A stretch of 64,000 bases of DNA, taken from positions 62,001 through 126,000 of the forward strand of contig CAZYPN010000013.1 of assembly GCA_964649085.1 (NCBI GenBank), given 5' to 3'. The stretch's first letter is position 1, and every line of letters starts with the position of its first letter. A program made the translations under genes and the position numbers. This DNA comes from JADMJV01 sp964649085. Its GTDB lineage: Bacteria > Vulcanimicrobiota > Xenobia > Xenobiales > JADMJV01. Below are positions 1-9,078 of this stretch, one piece after another. The notes beneath the pieces are model-generated. The model made no database searches. It had not been told where the DNA came from and was given only the letters and a program-made list of their open reading frames with translations.

Positions 1-227
1 GCCTCGTCCTTCAGGTCGAGCACCAACTGGCCAACGATGCGAGGTTCTCCGGCCGGTAGAGGCCCGGGGCCATCCGGGTCGGTCGTGGTCAGGGTCCAGT
101 CGGGCTCAGCCGGACCAAGGGATGCCCGGGAAAGAGGCGCGGGGGCGGAGTGATAGAGCAACCCCCCCAGCGAACCCGCCAGAATTCCCGAGACAATCAA
201 GGGTCGATACAGTTTTTTGGGTAGCAT
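1..227 (-). CDS. N-terminus of a membrane-anchored or secreted protein (cut by window edge)
   Basis: Only about the first 75 residues are inside the window. The ATG at 227-225 follows an AGGAGG that overlaps the stop of the dehydratase gene upstream (stop 238-236), so this is the last visible gene of the glycan operon that begins at 3875. After a basic start (MLPKKLYRP) comes a hydrophobic stretch of about 15 residues, read as a signal anchor or signal peptide. A Pro/Thr/Asp-rich extracytoplasmic segment follows, ending at the edge in GQLVLDLKDE. The run of seven G on the coding strand (C at 162-168) is in frame and does not break the gene. No family is recognisable from this fragment; an envelope role is inferred only from the anchor and the neighbours. 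Confidence 0.7.
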   Translation of the reverse strand, partial: MLPKKLYRPLIVSGILAGSLGGLLYHSAPAPLSRASLGPAEPDWTLTTTDPDGPGPLPAGEPRIVGQLVLDLKDE

Positions 228-235
228 GCGCCTCC

Positions 236-2047
236 TCATTCAATACCTGTAACCGATGCTTCGGGCTGGGGAGAGGCCACGTCCTGCAGCAGTTCAGCCA
301 GTAGTTTCCGGCAGCCCGGGTTGTCACCCTGCAAGCAGGCCCGGCGTAGCTGCTCCAGACGCTCGCCAGGCCAGTTTTCCGGCAGGGGCGACATCACCCG
401 ACTGATCTTGGGCAAAGCGGTGGGCTCGGTGACTTCCCGGCTGCCCACCAGTTCTTCCTCGAGCTTTTCCCCGGGACGACAGCCGGTGATTTCGATGGCG
501 ATATCTTTTTCTGGCTCAAAGCCGCAGAGGCGGATCAGGTTGTGAGCCAGATCGAGGATGCGCACCGGCTTGCCCATGTCCAGCAGATAGATGTGACCGG
601 CCTGGGACAAACTGGAGGTCTGCAGCACCAGGGCTACGGCCTCCGGAATCGTCATGAAGAAGCGGGTCATGCGAGGGTCGGTAACGGTGACCGGCCCGCC
701 TTGCTGGATCTGGCGCTGCATCGTGGGAACCACGCTGCCCCTTGACCCCAGCACGTTACCAAAGCGCACCGCCGCGTAGCCGGGATGACCGGTTCGAGCC
801 ACCAGGCACTCGGCCACCCGCTTGGTCGAACCCATAATGTTGGCCGGGTTGACCGCCTTGTCGGTCGAGAGCAGCACGAACCGCTCAACCTCGTATTTCT
901 GGCAGGCTTCAAGCACGGCCAGGGTGCCGAAAACGTTGGTGTACACGGCCTCGGCTGGCGACCCCTCCATCAGCGGCACGTGTTTGTGGGCGGCAGCGTG
1001 AAAGACGAACTGAGGCCGAACCTCGGAAAAAATCTGATCGAGGATCTGGGCCCGGCACACGTCGCACACCACCAGTCGAGCCTCGCGCAACTCCAGCCCA
1101 ATTTCGTAGAGGCTGTTTTCGCCTCGTCCCAGCAGCACCAGCTGGGCAGGGCCGTGGGCCCAGACCTGGCGAGCGATCTCCGAACCGATCGAACCACCTG
1201 CCCCCGTAATTAGGACCCGCTTGCCGTGCAACAGCGGGTGGACCAACTGGGGGTCGATCTTGACCGGCTCGCGTTCCAGCAGATCCTCGATCGAGAGCTG
1301 TCGCAGCCGATGCAGCTGCACCTTGCCCTCGACCAGATCGCGCATGGCCGGAATCACACGCAACTTGAGTTCGCGACCTCGGGTCAGCTCCATCACGCGA
1401 CGAACCACGCTGGGCGGGGGTTCGGCCAGCACCACTTCGGTCACCAGAAAGGAATCGATCACGCCGGGAAGCTCGTCGATGGTGCCCCGAACCGGAACGC
1501 CTCGAATGCGAACGCCCACCCTCGAGGGGCGATCGTCGACGAAGGCCACTACCACGTACGACTTGCCCGAGCGGCTCAACTCGCGAGCCACCGACTCACC
1601 GGCATCATTGGCGCCCACAATCACCACCCGGGTACTGGTAATAGGCTTACCCATCGTTTCGCTGGCCAGTCGCAGCAACAGCCGAACGCCGCCACAGATG
1701 CAAACGATGAGAATGCCGGTCAGGATCAGTCCGGTGCGGGGAAAGAAACCGCCTCTCCCGAGCAAAATCACCAGTTGAAACGGGATCAGGCTGACCACCG
1801 TGGCGCTGACCACACCCACCAGCTCATGGGTGCCCGCATAGCGCCAAACCTTTTCGTAGAGACCGAAGAGATAGAAAATGACCACCGTGAACACGGAGAT
1901 CGAAAAGTGCAGCGTCAGGTTGGGGTCGAGAAACCTGGACATGGCTTCCCAGTTGAAATCCAACCTCAACCCGAGGGCCAGCACGATGGCGGCCAGAATC
2001 AGGCAGAAGTCACTGGCAGCCAGGGCCAGCTTTTCCCGCGCTTTCAC
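236..2047 (-). CDS. Membrane-bound nucleotide-sugar 4,6-dehydratase (PglF/WbpM/FlaA1 family)
   Basis: A 603-residue polysaccharide-biosynthesis protein of the long CapD/WbpM class. Residues ~8-130 hold about four membrane segments, then a Rossmann-like nucleotide-binding region (VIVGANDAGES, ~150), then the catalytic SDR domain with GAGGSIGSEI at ~280-290 and the STDKAVNP...NIMGSTKR signature. In this family Met replaces the usual SDR Tyr next to the catalytic Lys, and Met is present here. Members convert UDP-GlcNAc to a 4-keto-6-deoxy sugar at the inner membrane. The gene starts 3 bases after the aminotransferase stop, so the two are probably made together and act in sequence. Length fits PglF (~590) and WbpM (~660). 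The exact sugar is inferred, not shown. Confidence 0.9.
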   Translation of the reverse strand: MKAREKLALAASDFCLILAAIVLALGLRLDFNWEAMSRFLDPNLTLHFSISVFTVVIFYLFGLYEKVWRYAGTHELVGVVSATVVSLIPFQLVILLGRGGFFPRTGLILTGILIVCICGGVRLLLRLASETMGKPITSTRVVIVGANDAGESVARELSRSGKSYVVVAFVDDRPSRVGVRIRGVPVRGTIDELPGVIDSFLVTEVVLAEPPPSVVRRVMELTRGRELKLRVIPAMRDLVEGKVQLHRLRQLSIEDLLEREPVKIDPQLVHPLLHGKRVLITGAGGSIGSEIARQVWAHGPAQLVLLGRGENSLYEIGLELREARLVVCDVCRAQILDQIFSEVRPQFVFHAAAHKHVPLMEGSPAEAVYTNVFGTLAVLEACQKYEVERFVLLSTDKAVNPANIMGSTKRVAECLVARTGHPGYAAVRFGNVLGSRGSVVPTMQRQIQQGGPVTVTDPRMTRFFMTIPEAVALVLQTSSLSQAGHIYLLDMGKPVRILDLAHNLIRLCGFEPEKDIAIEITGCRPGEKLEEELVGSREVTEPTALPKISRVMSPLPENWPGERLEQLRRACLQGDNPGCRKLLAELLQDVASPQPEASVTGIE

Positions 2048-2050
2048 GAG

Positions 2051-3235
2051 TTACTTCGCCAGCTCCAGGGGAGCTGCGTCGATGTCTCGGGCCCGTTGCT
2101 GGATGGAGGCGATGGCGTCGCAGCAACGCTCGACCTCCTCATCGGTCATCACGGTAGAAATCGGCAGGGAAAGAACTTCCTGACACATTTTTCGGGTCAC
2201 CGGAAGGTCGAGGTCCTGCTGGTAGGCCGTGAGCTGGTGTCCGGGCGGGTCGAAATAGGCTCGCGTCGGGATCCCCTCGGCCTTCAGGGCCTGGCCCAGG
2301 CGATCGCGGCTCAGACCAAAAGCTTCGGCCTCGACGAAAATGGTGAAATCCTTGTAGGAACTGCGCACCTCCGGGGCAATGGCTTGAAAACGAATGCCGG
2401 GAACGTGTTCCAGGCGGGCCCGATAAGCAGCCACAATTGCCGTGCGCCGCTGCACGTAACTTTCGAGGTGGGGCAGCCCGGCTGACATCAGGGCCGCATG
2501 AAACTCGGACATACGGGCATTGAGGCCGGCGAAATCGCAATCGTAACTGCCCGGATTGCCATAGTCGCGGCCCCGACGTATCCAATCTTCAATATAGGCG
2601 TGACGGGTGCTGACCACCCCGCCCTCGGCGGCCGTGAGCAACTTGGTGGGGCTGCACGAGAACACTTCAAAATCGGCCCCTGTGCCCGGAGGCTCGCCGC
2701 CGATGAGCGTTCCCAAACCGTGGGCCGAGTCGCAAAAGTGGGCCAGCTGATGGCGGGCGCACAGCCGCTCGATCCCGACCAGGTCGGGGGGGTTACCGAA
2801 AACATAGGCCGACATCACCGCCGAGGTTCGAGGCGTGATGGCCTGCTCGATCGCCTGAAGGTTGATGGTCAGTGCATCGGGGTTGCAATCGACGAAGACC
2901 GGCTTGAGATTGTTCCAGCGCAGGGCATGAAAGGTGGCCATGAAGGAGAAGCTGGGGACAATCACCTCGCCCTCGAGCTTCATGGCCTGAATTCCCAACA
3001 TCAGCCCGCTGGTACAGGAACTGACGCACACCAGGTGGGGGCTTTTGAGATAGGCCTTGAGCTCGTCCTCGAGCCGAGCCAATCGGGGACCCTTGGTGAG
3101 CATGCCGGATTGAACGATGTCTTCGAACTCGGGGGCCAGGGCGGAATAAGCCGGTAGAGCGGGCCGGGTGAAAGCCAACGGTGGGTCGAAAGCGGGAGCC
3201 CCCCCGAGAATCGCAGGTAGAGAATCTTTGTTCAC
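2051..3235 (-). CDS. PLP-dependent sugar aminotransferase (DegT/DnrJ/EryC1/StrS family)
   Basis: A 394-residue fold-type I aminotransferase. Visible family marks: the TSGLMLGIQAM cofactor-phosphate region near residue 80, DSAHGLG with the pyridine-nitrogen Asp near 165, and SCSPTKLLTAAEGG near 185-198 with the Schiff-base Lys. The family transfers an amino group to 4-keto (or 3-keto) nucleotide sugars. I chose GTG at 3235 because AAAGGAAG sits just upstream; an in-frame extension of 20 residues would run into the sugar-transferase gene. Lying between a PglC-like transferase and a PglF-like dehydratase, it is probably the PglE-type step that makes a UDP-4-amino-4,6-dideoxy sugar. Substrate assignment is inference. 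Confidence 0.9.
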   Translation of the reverse strand: MNKDSLPAILGGAPAFDPPLAFTRPALPAYSALAPEFEDIVQSGMLTKGPRLARLEDELKAYLKSPHLVCVSSCTSGLMLGIQAMKLEGEVIVPSFSFMATFHALRWNNLKPVFVDCNPDALTINLQAIEQAITPRTSAVMSAYVFGNPPDLVGIERLCARHQLAHFCDSAHGLGTLIGGEPPGTGADFEVFSCSPTKLLTAAEGGVVSTRHAYIEDWIRRGRDYGNPGSYDCDFAGLNARMSEFHAALMSAGLPHLESYVQRRTAIVAAYRARLEHVPGIRFQAIAPEVRSSYKDFTIFVEAEAFGLSRDRLGQALKAEGIPTRAYFDPPGHQLTAYQQDLDLPVTRKMCQEVLSLPISTVMTDEEVERCCDAIASIQQRARDIDAAPLELAK

Positions 3236-3266
3236 GGCACTTCCTTTGACGAAATTGAAGCAGACC

Positions 3267-3875
3267 CTACTTGGGTTGTTCCCAACCGTGACCATAGATC
3301 CCCTCGGGATACACCACGGCCTTGACGGTTTTCAGCAAGATGCGAGCATCCAGAGCCAGACTGTAGCCTTCGATGTATTGCAGGTCGAGTTCTATGCGCT
3401 CGGGCCAGGTAAGCGAGTTGCGACCACTGACCTGAGCCAGGCCCGTCAAACCGGGGCGAACGCTGAGTCGTCCCCGCTGCCGCGGCGTGTATTCGGCCAC
3501 CTGGTAGGCCAGCGTCGGGCGAGGACCGATCAGGCTCATCTCGCCGCGCAATACGTTCAACAACTGGGGAAGTTCGTCCAGCGACCAGCGCCGTAAGAAG
3601 ACTCCTACCCGGGTAATGCGGGCGTCGCCGGCCGAGAGGTTGTAGCCATCGCGGTCCGACCCCACCGCCATGGTGCGAAATTTGAAGAAAGGAAACTCCC
3701 GACCGTCTTTTCCCACCCGAGGATGGATGTAGAATATCGGCCCACGGTCCTCGGCCCAGATGGCCAGAGCCATGACGGTGAGCAGCGGAGACAGAGCCAG
3801 CAGGCCGATGGCCGAGACCACGATATCGAAGGCCCTTTTCAGAGGGTTGTCGGGACGTTGGTACCAGGGCTTCAT
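3267..3875 (-). CDS. Bacterial sugar transferase (initiating phosphoglycosyl transferase, PglC/WcaJ-like)
   Basis: About 202 residues when started at ATG 3875. It shows one N-terminal hydrophobic (re-entrant) helix after KRAFDIVVS and then the conserved core: FYIHPRVG, FPFFKFRTM, LRRWSLDELPQLLNVL with the catalytic Asp-Glu, MSLIGPRP, and RPGLTGLAQVSGR. Such enzymes move a sugar-1-phosphate onto undecaprenyl phosphate at the cytoplasmic face of the membrane and start a glycan chain. Its length matches the monotopic PglC type, without the long N-terminal domain of WcaJ. A TTG start at 3989 would add 38 residues unlike the family. The aminotransferase follows 31 bases downstream. Confidence 0.9.
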   Translation of the reverse strand: MKPWYQRPDNPLKRAFDIVVSAIGLLALSPLLTVMALAIWAEDRGPIFYIHPRVGKDGREFPFFKFRTMAVGSDRDGYNLSAGDARITRVGVFLRRWSLDELPQLLNVLRGEMSLIGPRPTLAYQVAEYTPRQRGRLSVRPGLTGLAQVSGRNSLTWPERIELDLQYIEGYSLALDARILLKTVKAVVYPEGIYGHGWEQPK

Positions 3876-4046
3876 CGGGCAGGGGACTGGCCCAGCGGAG
3901 GGAACTGCATCATTGGCAAGGCTTCCGCAACCCCCGGTCGGCCCCCTGTCGACCGGAGAACGTCGAAGTCGTTCATAAAACTTTAACAACTGACCCCATC
4001 GAATTCTTCAGACCCTGTTGTATTCTGAGACTGCGGAGGTAGGTAT

Positions 4047-4751
4047 ATGCTCGAAAACGTGGATCGAATCATGTCGCGGATGCAGCAGTTGGAGACTCGG
4101 TTAGACCAGGGTCCTCCCATTGACTCTCAGGCCTTCCAGCAAGTCATGGGCGAGCAGCAGTCCGCCAAGGACACCAAAAGCTCCCCCAGCACGTTGGCTG
4201 CCCAGCAGCAACTGCTCAATATGCGCGGGCCCTACCTCGATCCATCGGTCTACGGCAGCACACGCGAAGGCAGCCTCAACGTCCAGCCGCTGGCCCAGAG
4301 CAACGGGGTTTCCTGTGGCCAGACCAGCGTCGCGATGTCGATCAATGCGCTGACCGGAAAGAACCTGCGCGACACCGACATCGACGCCAAATACGGATTC
4401 GAGTTACTGCGGGCCCTGAATGAGGAAAGCAATGGCCACGGTGTGGCTTGGAAAGACGGCGGCGAGATCAAGGCCGGTTGCTGGGAACTGATTGACCACA
4501 AGGTCAACAACGAGAAAACCCCCGTCATCGTCGCTCTCAACGGCCCCGAATTCTCGCCTTCGGGCCGTGGCCACATCGTAACCATCATCAAAACCGACGG
4601 CGACAAGGTGACCTTCGCCGACCCTGCCACCGGCACCACCCGTACCACCACCAAGCAGAATATGAATTCGGCTCCCAGCCACCCGGACGGGAACTTCATC
4701 TTTTACGCCGATCGCTCCGAGGGACTACCCGACAACCTGGCTTCCCGCTAA
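4047..4751 (+). CDS. C39-like cysteine peptidase
   Basis: A 234-residue protein. Residues 1-60 are charged and helical (LENVDRIMSRMQQLETRL) with no signal peptide. From ~80 it matches the peptidase C39-like fold: NGVSCGQTSVAM has the nucleophile Cys in the usual CGQ/CGP setting with the oxyanion Gln position, GRGHIVTII carries the catalytic His, and FADPATG the Asp. The ATG is well supported by GGAGGT six bases upstream. Members are papain-like proteases, sometimes bacteriocin-processing, but no transporter or leader peptide is next to it, so the target is unknown. It is divergent from the glycan operon, and its last 27 bases overlap the 3' end of the convergent mrfB-like gene. Confidence 0.75.
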   Translation: MLENVDRIMSRMQQLETRLDQGPPIDSQAFQQVMGEQQSAKDTKSSPSTLAAQQQLLNMRGPYLDPSVYGSTREGSLNVQPLAQSNGVSCGQTSVAMSINALTGKNLRDTDIDAKYGFELLRALNEESNGHGVAWKDGGEIKAGCWELIDHKVNNEKTPVIVALNGPEFSPSGRGHIVTIIKTDGDKVTFADPATGTTRTTTKQNMNSAPSHPDGNFIFYADRSEGLPDNLASR

Positions 4752-5840
4752 GCGTAGCAGGCGTTGTCGTCGGTGCAGCAAGCTGCGCCGACGTCCCCTT
4801 GCCAGGCTTTCTAGCCCCAGAGCACGCTCGACGCAATCCAGGGCCCCTGCCCAGTTGCGCAAAGCGTGCTCTTGCACTTTGGCCGCCTGCTCCAACAGAT
4901 AAGCGTCCTGAGGAAAACTGTCGGCCAGTTCCATCCAGATCTGTCGAGCCGGCTCGACCAGTCCGTGCCGCCTCAACCAGCGGGCCCACAGCCCACCGGC
5001 CAGGCGCAGCGGCGGCGAGGGCCCAAGCGGTTGAAAATAGGCCCAGACGCGCTCCAGCAGCTCCCCCACCGGCTCGAAACGCCGCTGACGGTAGAACTGT
5101 TGGGCCAGGGCCAGATCTTCAAGATGGAGCAGCGGGGGGTGGGCGCGGAAGCGGGCGCTCCAATCGGTAGGGCGCTCGAGGTAGCCCTCCAGGCCAGCCA
5201 TTAAACCCACCATCGCCAGGATGTCACGACGATTGTGCTCGGCCACGGCCGCCAAACCGCGTGCATCGCCGGTATGCAGAAAACGGAAGAAGATCTGGGG
5301 CACCATCCAACCGGGGATATCCCCCTGACGCGGCAAGCCCAAGATCTCGCTCTCCAGATTCTCCAGCCGGCAGTTGTCGAGGGCCAGACTCCAGAGACGC
5401 CGACAAGGCGGCAACAGATCGACGTGGGCACACTCTTCCAGATCGAAGCGCAGACGATTCATCACCAATCGGGTTTGCAACAACGGTACGTCGAAGGTTC
5501 GCCCATTGAAGGTGATCAGTTGCTCGGCGAGCTCGACACGCTCTAACAGATAGACGAGCATCGCTTTTTCCTCCTGGTGGGAGCGCATCAACAACTGCTC
5601 CACCACCAGTTCGTCGGCCTCGAAGTAGGCCAGTCCCACAAGGAAAGCGTAGGTGCCCGCCCCGCCGGCCAGGCCGGTCGTCTCGGTGTCCAGATACAGC
5701 GCTTTGGGGCTGCGCTGGCGGGCCTGAGCCAGCGAAAAAGGGCCGTGACAAAGATGCAGCGGCAGCCGTTGAAAGCGCCGAAAGAACCCTCGATACTCCT
5801 CACCCCCCAGGGCAGCCTCGGGAGAAAGCGGGCCTCTCAC
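4725..5840 (-). CDS. mrfB: DEDDh exonuclease, YprB/MrfB-like, with C-terminal TPR-like tail
   Basis: A 371-residue RNase H-like protein. Exonuclease motifs appear in order: YLDTETTGL (~48, first Asp-Glu), ITFNGRTFDVPLL (~112) and EHNRRDILAMV (~200, His and last Asp). The GAGTYAFLVGLAYF segment after motif I is typical of YprB. Residues ~250-371 are helical, TPR-like repeats rich in Leu, Ala and Arg. In B. subtilis MrfB acts with the helicase MrfA in repair of mitomycin C damage; a MrfA homologue lies at 24296-26752. The GTG start at 5840 overlaps the stop of the 613-residue gene (GTGA), so the two are coupled. The nuclease fold is certain; the repair role is from homology. Confidence 0.85.
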   Translation of the reverse strand: MRGPLSPEAALGGEEYRGFFRRFQRLPLHLCHGPFSLAQARQRSPKALYLDTETTGLAGGAGTYAFLVGLAYFEADELVVEQLLMRSHQEEKAMLVYLLERVELAEQLITFNGRTFDVPLLQTRLVMNRLRFDLEECAHVDLLPPCRRLWSLALDNCRLENLESEILGLPRQGDIPGWMVPQIFFRFLHTGDARGLAAVAEHNRRDILAMVGLMAGLEGYLERPTDWSARFRAHPPLLHLEDLALAQQFYRQRRFEPVGELLERVWAYFQPLGPSPPLRLAGGLWARWLRRHGLVEPARQIWMELADSFPQDAYLLEQAAKVQEHALRNWAGALDCVERALGLESLARGRRRSLLHRRQRLLRLAGSQVVG

Positions 5841-7678
5841 TTTTTGCCCAATCCCTCGTCGATTCTGGTCTGGAAGGCTTGCAACTCCTCGTGCAGCTCG
5901 CGATAGGGCGTCATCTGGGCCTGCAGGGCCCCCATCTGGCGCATCTTCACCGACTCTCCCATGGTGAGGAGGGTGGTGGAAAGCTGACCCAGCTTCACGA
6001 TAAAGAACTGGCAATAGGCGTCGAGGGCGTGGTCTTTGCCCATCACCTGAAGCAGTTCGCGTTCGAAACCGGTTCGCGTGGCGGTCAGCTTGTCCAGTTG
6101 CCTGAGGATTTCCTCACCCACCTGCTCCCAGGTGGCTGTGCCAAAGGCCAGGCCTTGAATGAGGTCGCCCAGATGATCGGCCACCTGAGCGGCAGGGCCA
6201 CTGTCTCCACCGACGATGTCCTGGTACACCGTGTTGTCGAGTTCGGTTTGCGGAAGCACCGCCTGACAACCTCGACACAGCCGCTGGGGAGGCTGGGCCA
6301 GGCCGCAGCGCACACAGGTGACCTGCTGGCCTGATTTGCCGCTGCGGGCGATGGTTTCGCGAACCTGACGGTCGAACTGCAGCAGCGGCGGCAGCGTCAA
6401 AGCCAGCAATTTCCAGCCTTCCAACAGGTGTTCACGATTGCCGTCTTCACAATACAACAGCAAACGTTGCAGGGCAGGCTGGTGGGAAGCGATCAAAGGA
6501 AGCAGATGAGGCTCGCCCAGGTTCTCGAAAGCGGCCTGCGACTGCGCCTGAAGTTCCAATTGCTGTTGCAACTCCGCTTGTAGAACCCAGGGGGGCAGCA
6601 GGCCGGCGTCCACCTGGCAGATCAGTTCCAGCAAATCCAGCAGCCGAGGGGCGCTCTTGAGCTGTTCCTGTAGCTCGTCGGCCCGTCCTCGAAGAGCGCT
6701 GGTAACCGGCTCCAGGGCCAGAAACAGCGGCCCCAGCTTTTCCTGAACCGCGGCCGCTGGCAGCGGCTCGGCTGAACACTGCTGCAGGCGCTCGAGCAGA
6801 TCGCTGCGCAGTTGTTCGGCCCGGGCCACCAGTTCGGGTTCGGCCACACCCAATCCCGAGCGACGAGCCACCTGGATCCGATGTCCCAGGTCTTCGGCTT
6901 GATGGTAGAGCCGCTGCCAGAGGGCGTCGGCCACGGCTGGACCCAGGTCAAACTGAAAGTCGATCCAGCGAAGCCAGCACTCGAGAGCATCCTGGGGCAC
7001 GTAGCGAGGCTGCACCGTGGCCAGGGTTTCCTCAAGCAAGCGGGCGAATTGGGTGGAACCCGTGCCAAGCAACACAATGCCATCTTCTAACGCCTGTGAT
7101 TCAGCACTCTCGAGGAAGCGTATCAAGGCCCCCAGCCCACCCTGAATCTGCTGCAGGGCTTCGTTGAGAGGCTCGGGCCAGGAAATCTCGTCAAAGAGCC
7201 GCTGGCGCGCCTCCAGTTCGCGGGCCAGCGCGGCCACATAGGCCGCCGAACTGCCGATACGCTGCTGGAGCTCAAAGACTTCAACGGTGCCGTGCAACAG
7301 ATTCACCGCCACCTTGAGCAACTGGTCGATGGGCAGCATCGGGCTGAGGGTAGGACGCTGCAGCTCATACTGCTGAAGCGCAAACAGCTGGGCATAGTAA
7401 CGCCTCAGCACGGCCTCCAAAGCCTCAGCTCGCTCGGGGGCAGCCTGCTGGGCCTTATTCTGCAGAAGTTTGTCCAATTCGCGAAAATCGAGGCGCAGCT
7501 GGCGGAGCCACTCATCGCACTGTTCACTTCTTAGCAGCAGGGGCTCCAACTGAGTGAGACCGGCCTGGGCCTCGCTCAACCAGAGCTCGGCCCCGACCTG
7601 ACTGTCGGCCAACTGTTGGGGGGCGTGTCGCAGGGCGCACAAGAACTGACGCATTGGGGGCGGAAAGAGATGATTCAC
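5837..7678 (-). CDS. Unrecognised helical protein with a zinc ribbon
   Basis: A 613-residue protein I cannot assign. It is almost entirely predicted helix, rich in Leu, Gln and Glu, without signal peptide or membrane segment. Near residues 455-475 there is one four-Cys zinc ribbon: VTCVRCGLAQ then LCRGCQAVLPQ (CxxC...CxxC). The last ~120 residues are again helical. The gene heads a two-gene unit with the MrfB-like nuclease, whose GTG overlaps its TGA, so it is a candidate partner of that nuclease. The upstream region 7679-7818 (140 bases) is shared with the divergent TPR gene and shows no convincing promoter to my eye. Confidence 0.75.
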   Translation of the reverse strand: MNHLFPPPMRQFLCALRHAPQQLADSQVGAELWLSEAQAGLTQLEPLLLRSEQCDEWLRQLRLDFRELDKLLQNKAQQAAPERAEALEAVLRRYYAQLFALQQYELQRPTLSPMLPIDQLLKVAVNLLHGTVEVFELQQRIGSSAAYVAALARELEARQRLFDEISWPEPLNEALQQIQGGLGALIRFLESAESQALEDGIVLLGTGSTQFARLLEETLATVQPRYVPQDALECWLRWIDFQFDLGPAVADALWQRLYHQAEDLGHRIQVARRSGLGVAEPELVARAEQLRSDLLERLQQCSAEPLPAAAVQEKLGPLFLALEPVTSALRGRADELQEQLKSAPRLLDLLELICQVDAGLLPPWVLQAELQQQLELQAQSQAAFENLGEPHLLPLIASHQPALQRLLLYCEDGNREHLLEGWKLLALTLPPLLQFDRQVRETIARSGKSGQQVTCVRCGLAQPPQRLCRGCQAVLPQTELDNTVYQDIVGGDSGPAAQVADHLGDLIQGLAFGTATWEQVGEEILRQLDKLTATRTGFERELLQVMGKDHALDAYCQFFIVKLGQLSTTLLTMGESVKMRQMGALQAQMTPYRELHEELQAFQTRIDEGLGKK

Positions 7679-7818
7679 GAGACCTCCGCGGGCGATTGAG
7701 CCCGGCCACGTTCAACGGCCATCGCTCGCCTCCCTTTGCATGCAACCCCCGTGGAATTTCATTTTTCTGCCGATCGAGGCAGAGAGGTTTCCCTGGCACC
7801 GGGTGGAACCCAGCAGCT

Positions 7819-9066
7819 ATGGAACAGGACAACTGCGCCCCCCAGTGCGCGCCCCAGGTGTCGGGCGCCAAGGTCATTCCCCTGCAACCTTTCCGTCGCG
7901 CACAGAACTTTGAAAGCCACTATGAGCTGGGTCGGATGTATCGAGAGCAAGGACGCCTCGACCTGGCCATCCGCGAGTGGCAACGCGCCGCTGCTCTCGA
8001 CAAGACCCACATGGAAGTTCGTCTCGACCTGGGCGTGGTGATGGCCGAACAGGGCATGCTTGAGCCGGCCATTCAGTGTTTTAAATGCGCCATCGAACTC
8101 GATGCCAGTTGCACCGAGGCTCACTATTACCTGGGCCTGGCCTATTTCCAACTCGACGACATGGAGAAGGCAGCCAAGGTATGGTCGAATGCCCTGCGTC
8201 TCGATCCCGAGGACTGGGAACTGCGCCTTTCCCTGGCCGAGGCCTATATCGAGTTGACCCGCTATTCAAAAGCCCTGCGCCAGATCGACCGCATCCTGAA
8301 GGTACAGCCTTATCACCTGGACGCCCTGAACCTGCGCGGGGTGATTTACCTGCATAGCGGCGATCTGGCTCGAGCCAAGCAAGAATTGCAAGACTGCGTT
8401 CGATTGGATCCCAATTTTCCAAGGTCTCGAATGAATCTCGGGGTGGTGTACATGCACCAGGGCTTTACCGACATGGCCATTCTCGAGTTTCGCAGGGCCT
8501 GCCGCCTCTCCCCTACCAACCCGGATATTCTTTACAACCTGGGCCACGCGCTGGCCCATCGTGGAATCTACGACGAGGCCAGGACCTATCTGGCCAAGTC
8601 GCTGGAGTTCGACCCGTCACTGCTCGAAGGTCTGCTCTTGCTGGGAGCCCTGGAAATCAAGGCCGGCCTTGAATCGCAGGCGCGCAGCCGCTTTGCCCGA
8701 GTGCTGGAAATCGACCCCAACGAACCCGAGGCCCTCGGTGCTCTGGCTCACATCCACCTGGTGGCTGGCGACCTGGCCCAGGCTCGAAATTTTCTTGACC
8801 GGGCCCTGAAGCTCAACCCCGAACACGCCGGACTGCAACTGCTTCAGGCCAAAGCATTCTTCGCCCAGAAAAAGACCCAAAAGGCCCTGACCCACATCCG
8901 TAAGTCGCTGCGCCTCAACCCGAACCAGGCCGAAGCACAACTTCTGCTCGGAGACGTCATGTGGGAGCGAGGCATGAAGCCTATGGCCCGTCAGGCCTGG
9001 GAAGCCGCACTGCACCTGGAACCCGGCCTGGACATTGCTCAGCAACGTCTGGCTCGAGTGGAGTAG
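7819..9066 (+). CDS. Tetratricopeptide repeat protein
   Basis: A 415-residue soluble protein made of roughly ten to eleven consecutive 34-residue TPR units from about residue 30 to the end. Repeats such as YELGRMYREQGRLDLAIREW, YYLGLAYFQLDDMEKAAKVW and YNLGHALAHRGIYDEARTYL follow the W/Y-LG-Y-A-P pattern with few interruptions. A short Cys-containing N-terminus (MEQDNCAPQCAPQ) precedes them. The start is ATG 7819; in-frame codons further upstream give low-complexity Arg-rich sequence and were discarded. A superhelical scaffold for protein binding is the only role that can be given. It converges on the UPF0489 gene with a 12-base gap. Confidence 0.85.
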   Translation: MEQDNCAPQCAPQVSGAKVIPLQPFRRAQNFESHYELGRMYREQGRLDLAIREWQRAAALDKTHMEVRLDLGVVMAEQGMLEPAIQCFKCAIELDASCTEAHYYLGLAYFQLDDMEKAAKVWSNALRLDPEDWELRLSLAEAYIELTRYSKALRQIDRILKVQPYHLDALNLRGVIYLHSGDLARAKQELQDCVRLDPNFPRSRMNLGVVYMHQGFTDMAILEFRRACRLSPTNPDILYNLGHALAHRGIYDEARTYLAKSLEFDPSLLEGLLLLGALEIKAGLESQARSRFARVLEIDPNEPEALGALAHIHLVAGDLAQARNFLDRALKLNPEHAGLQLLQAKAFFAQKKTQKALTHIRKSLRLNPNQAEAQLLLGDVMWERGMKPMARQAWEAALHLEPGLDIAQQRLARVE

Positions 9067-9078
9067 CCGAAAACCCCT

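Noticed and set aside
162..168. Possible frameshift at the run of seven C
   Set aside because: The minus-strand frame reads through it without stops and continues as plausible protein to the window edge.
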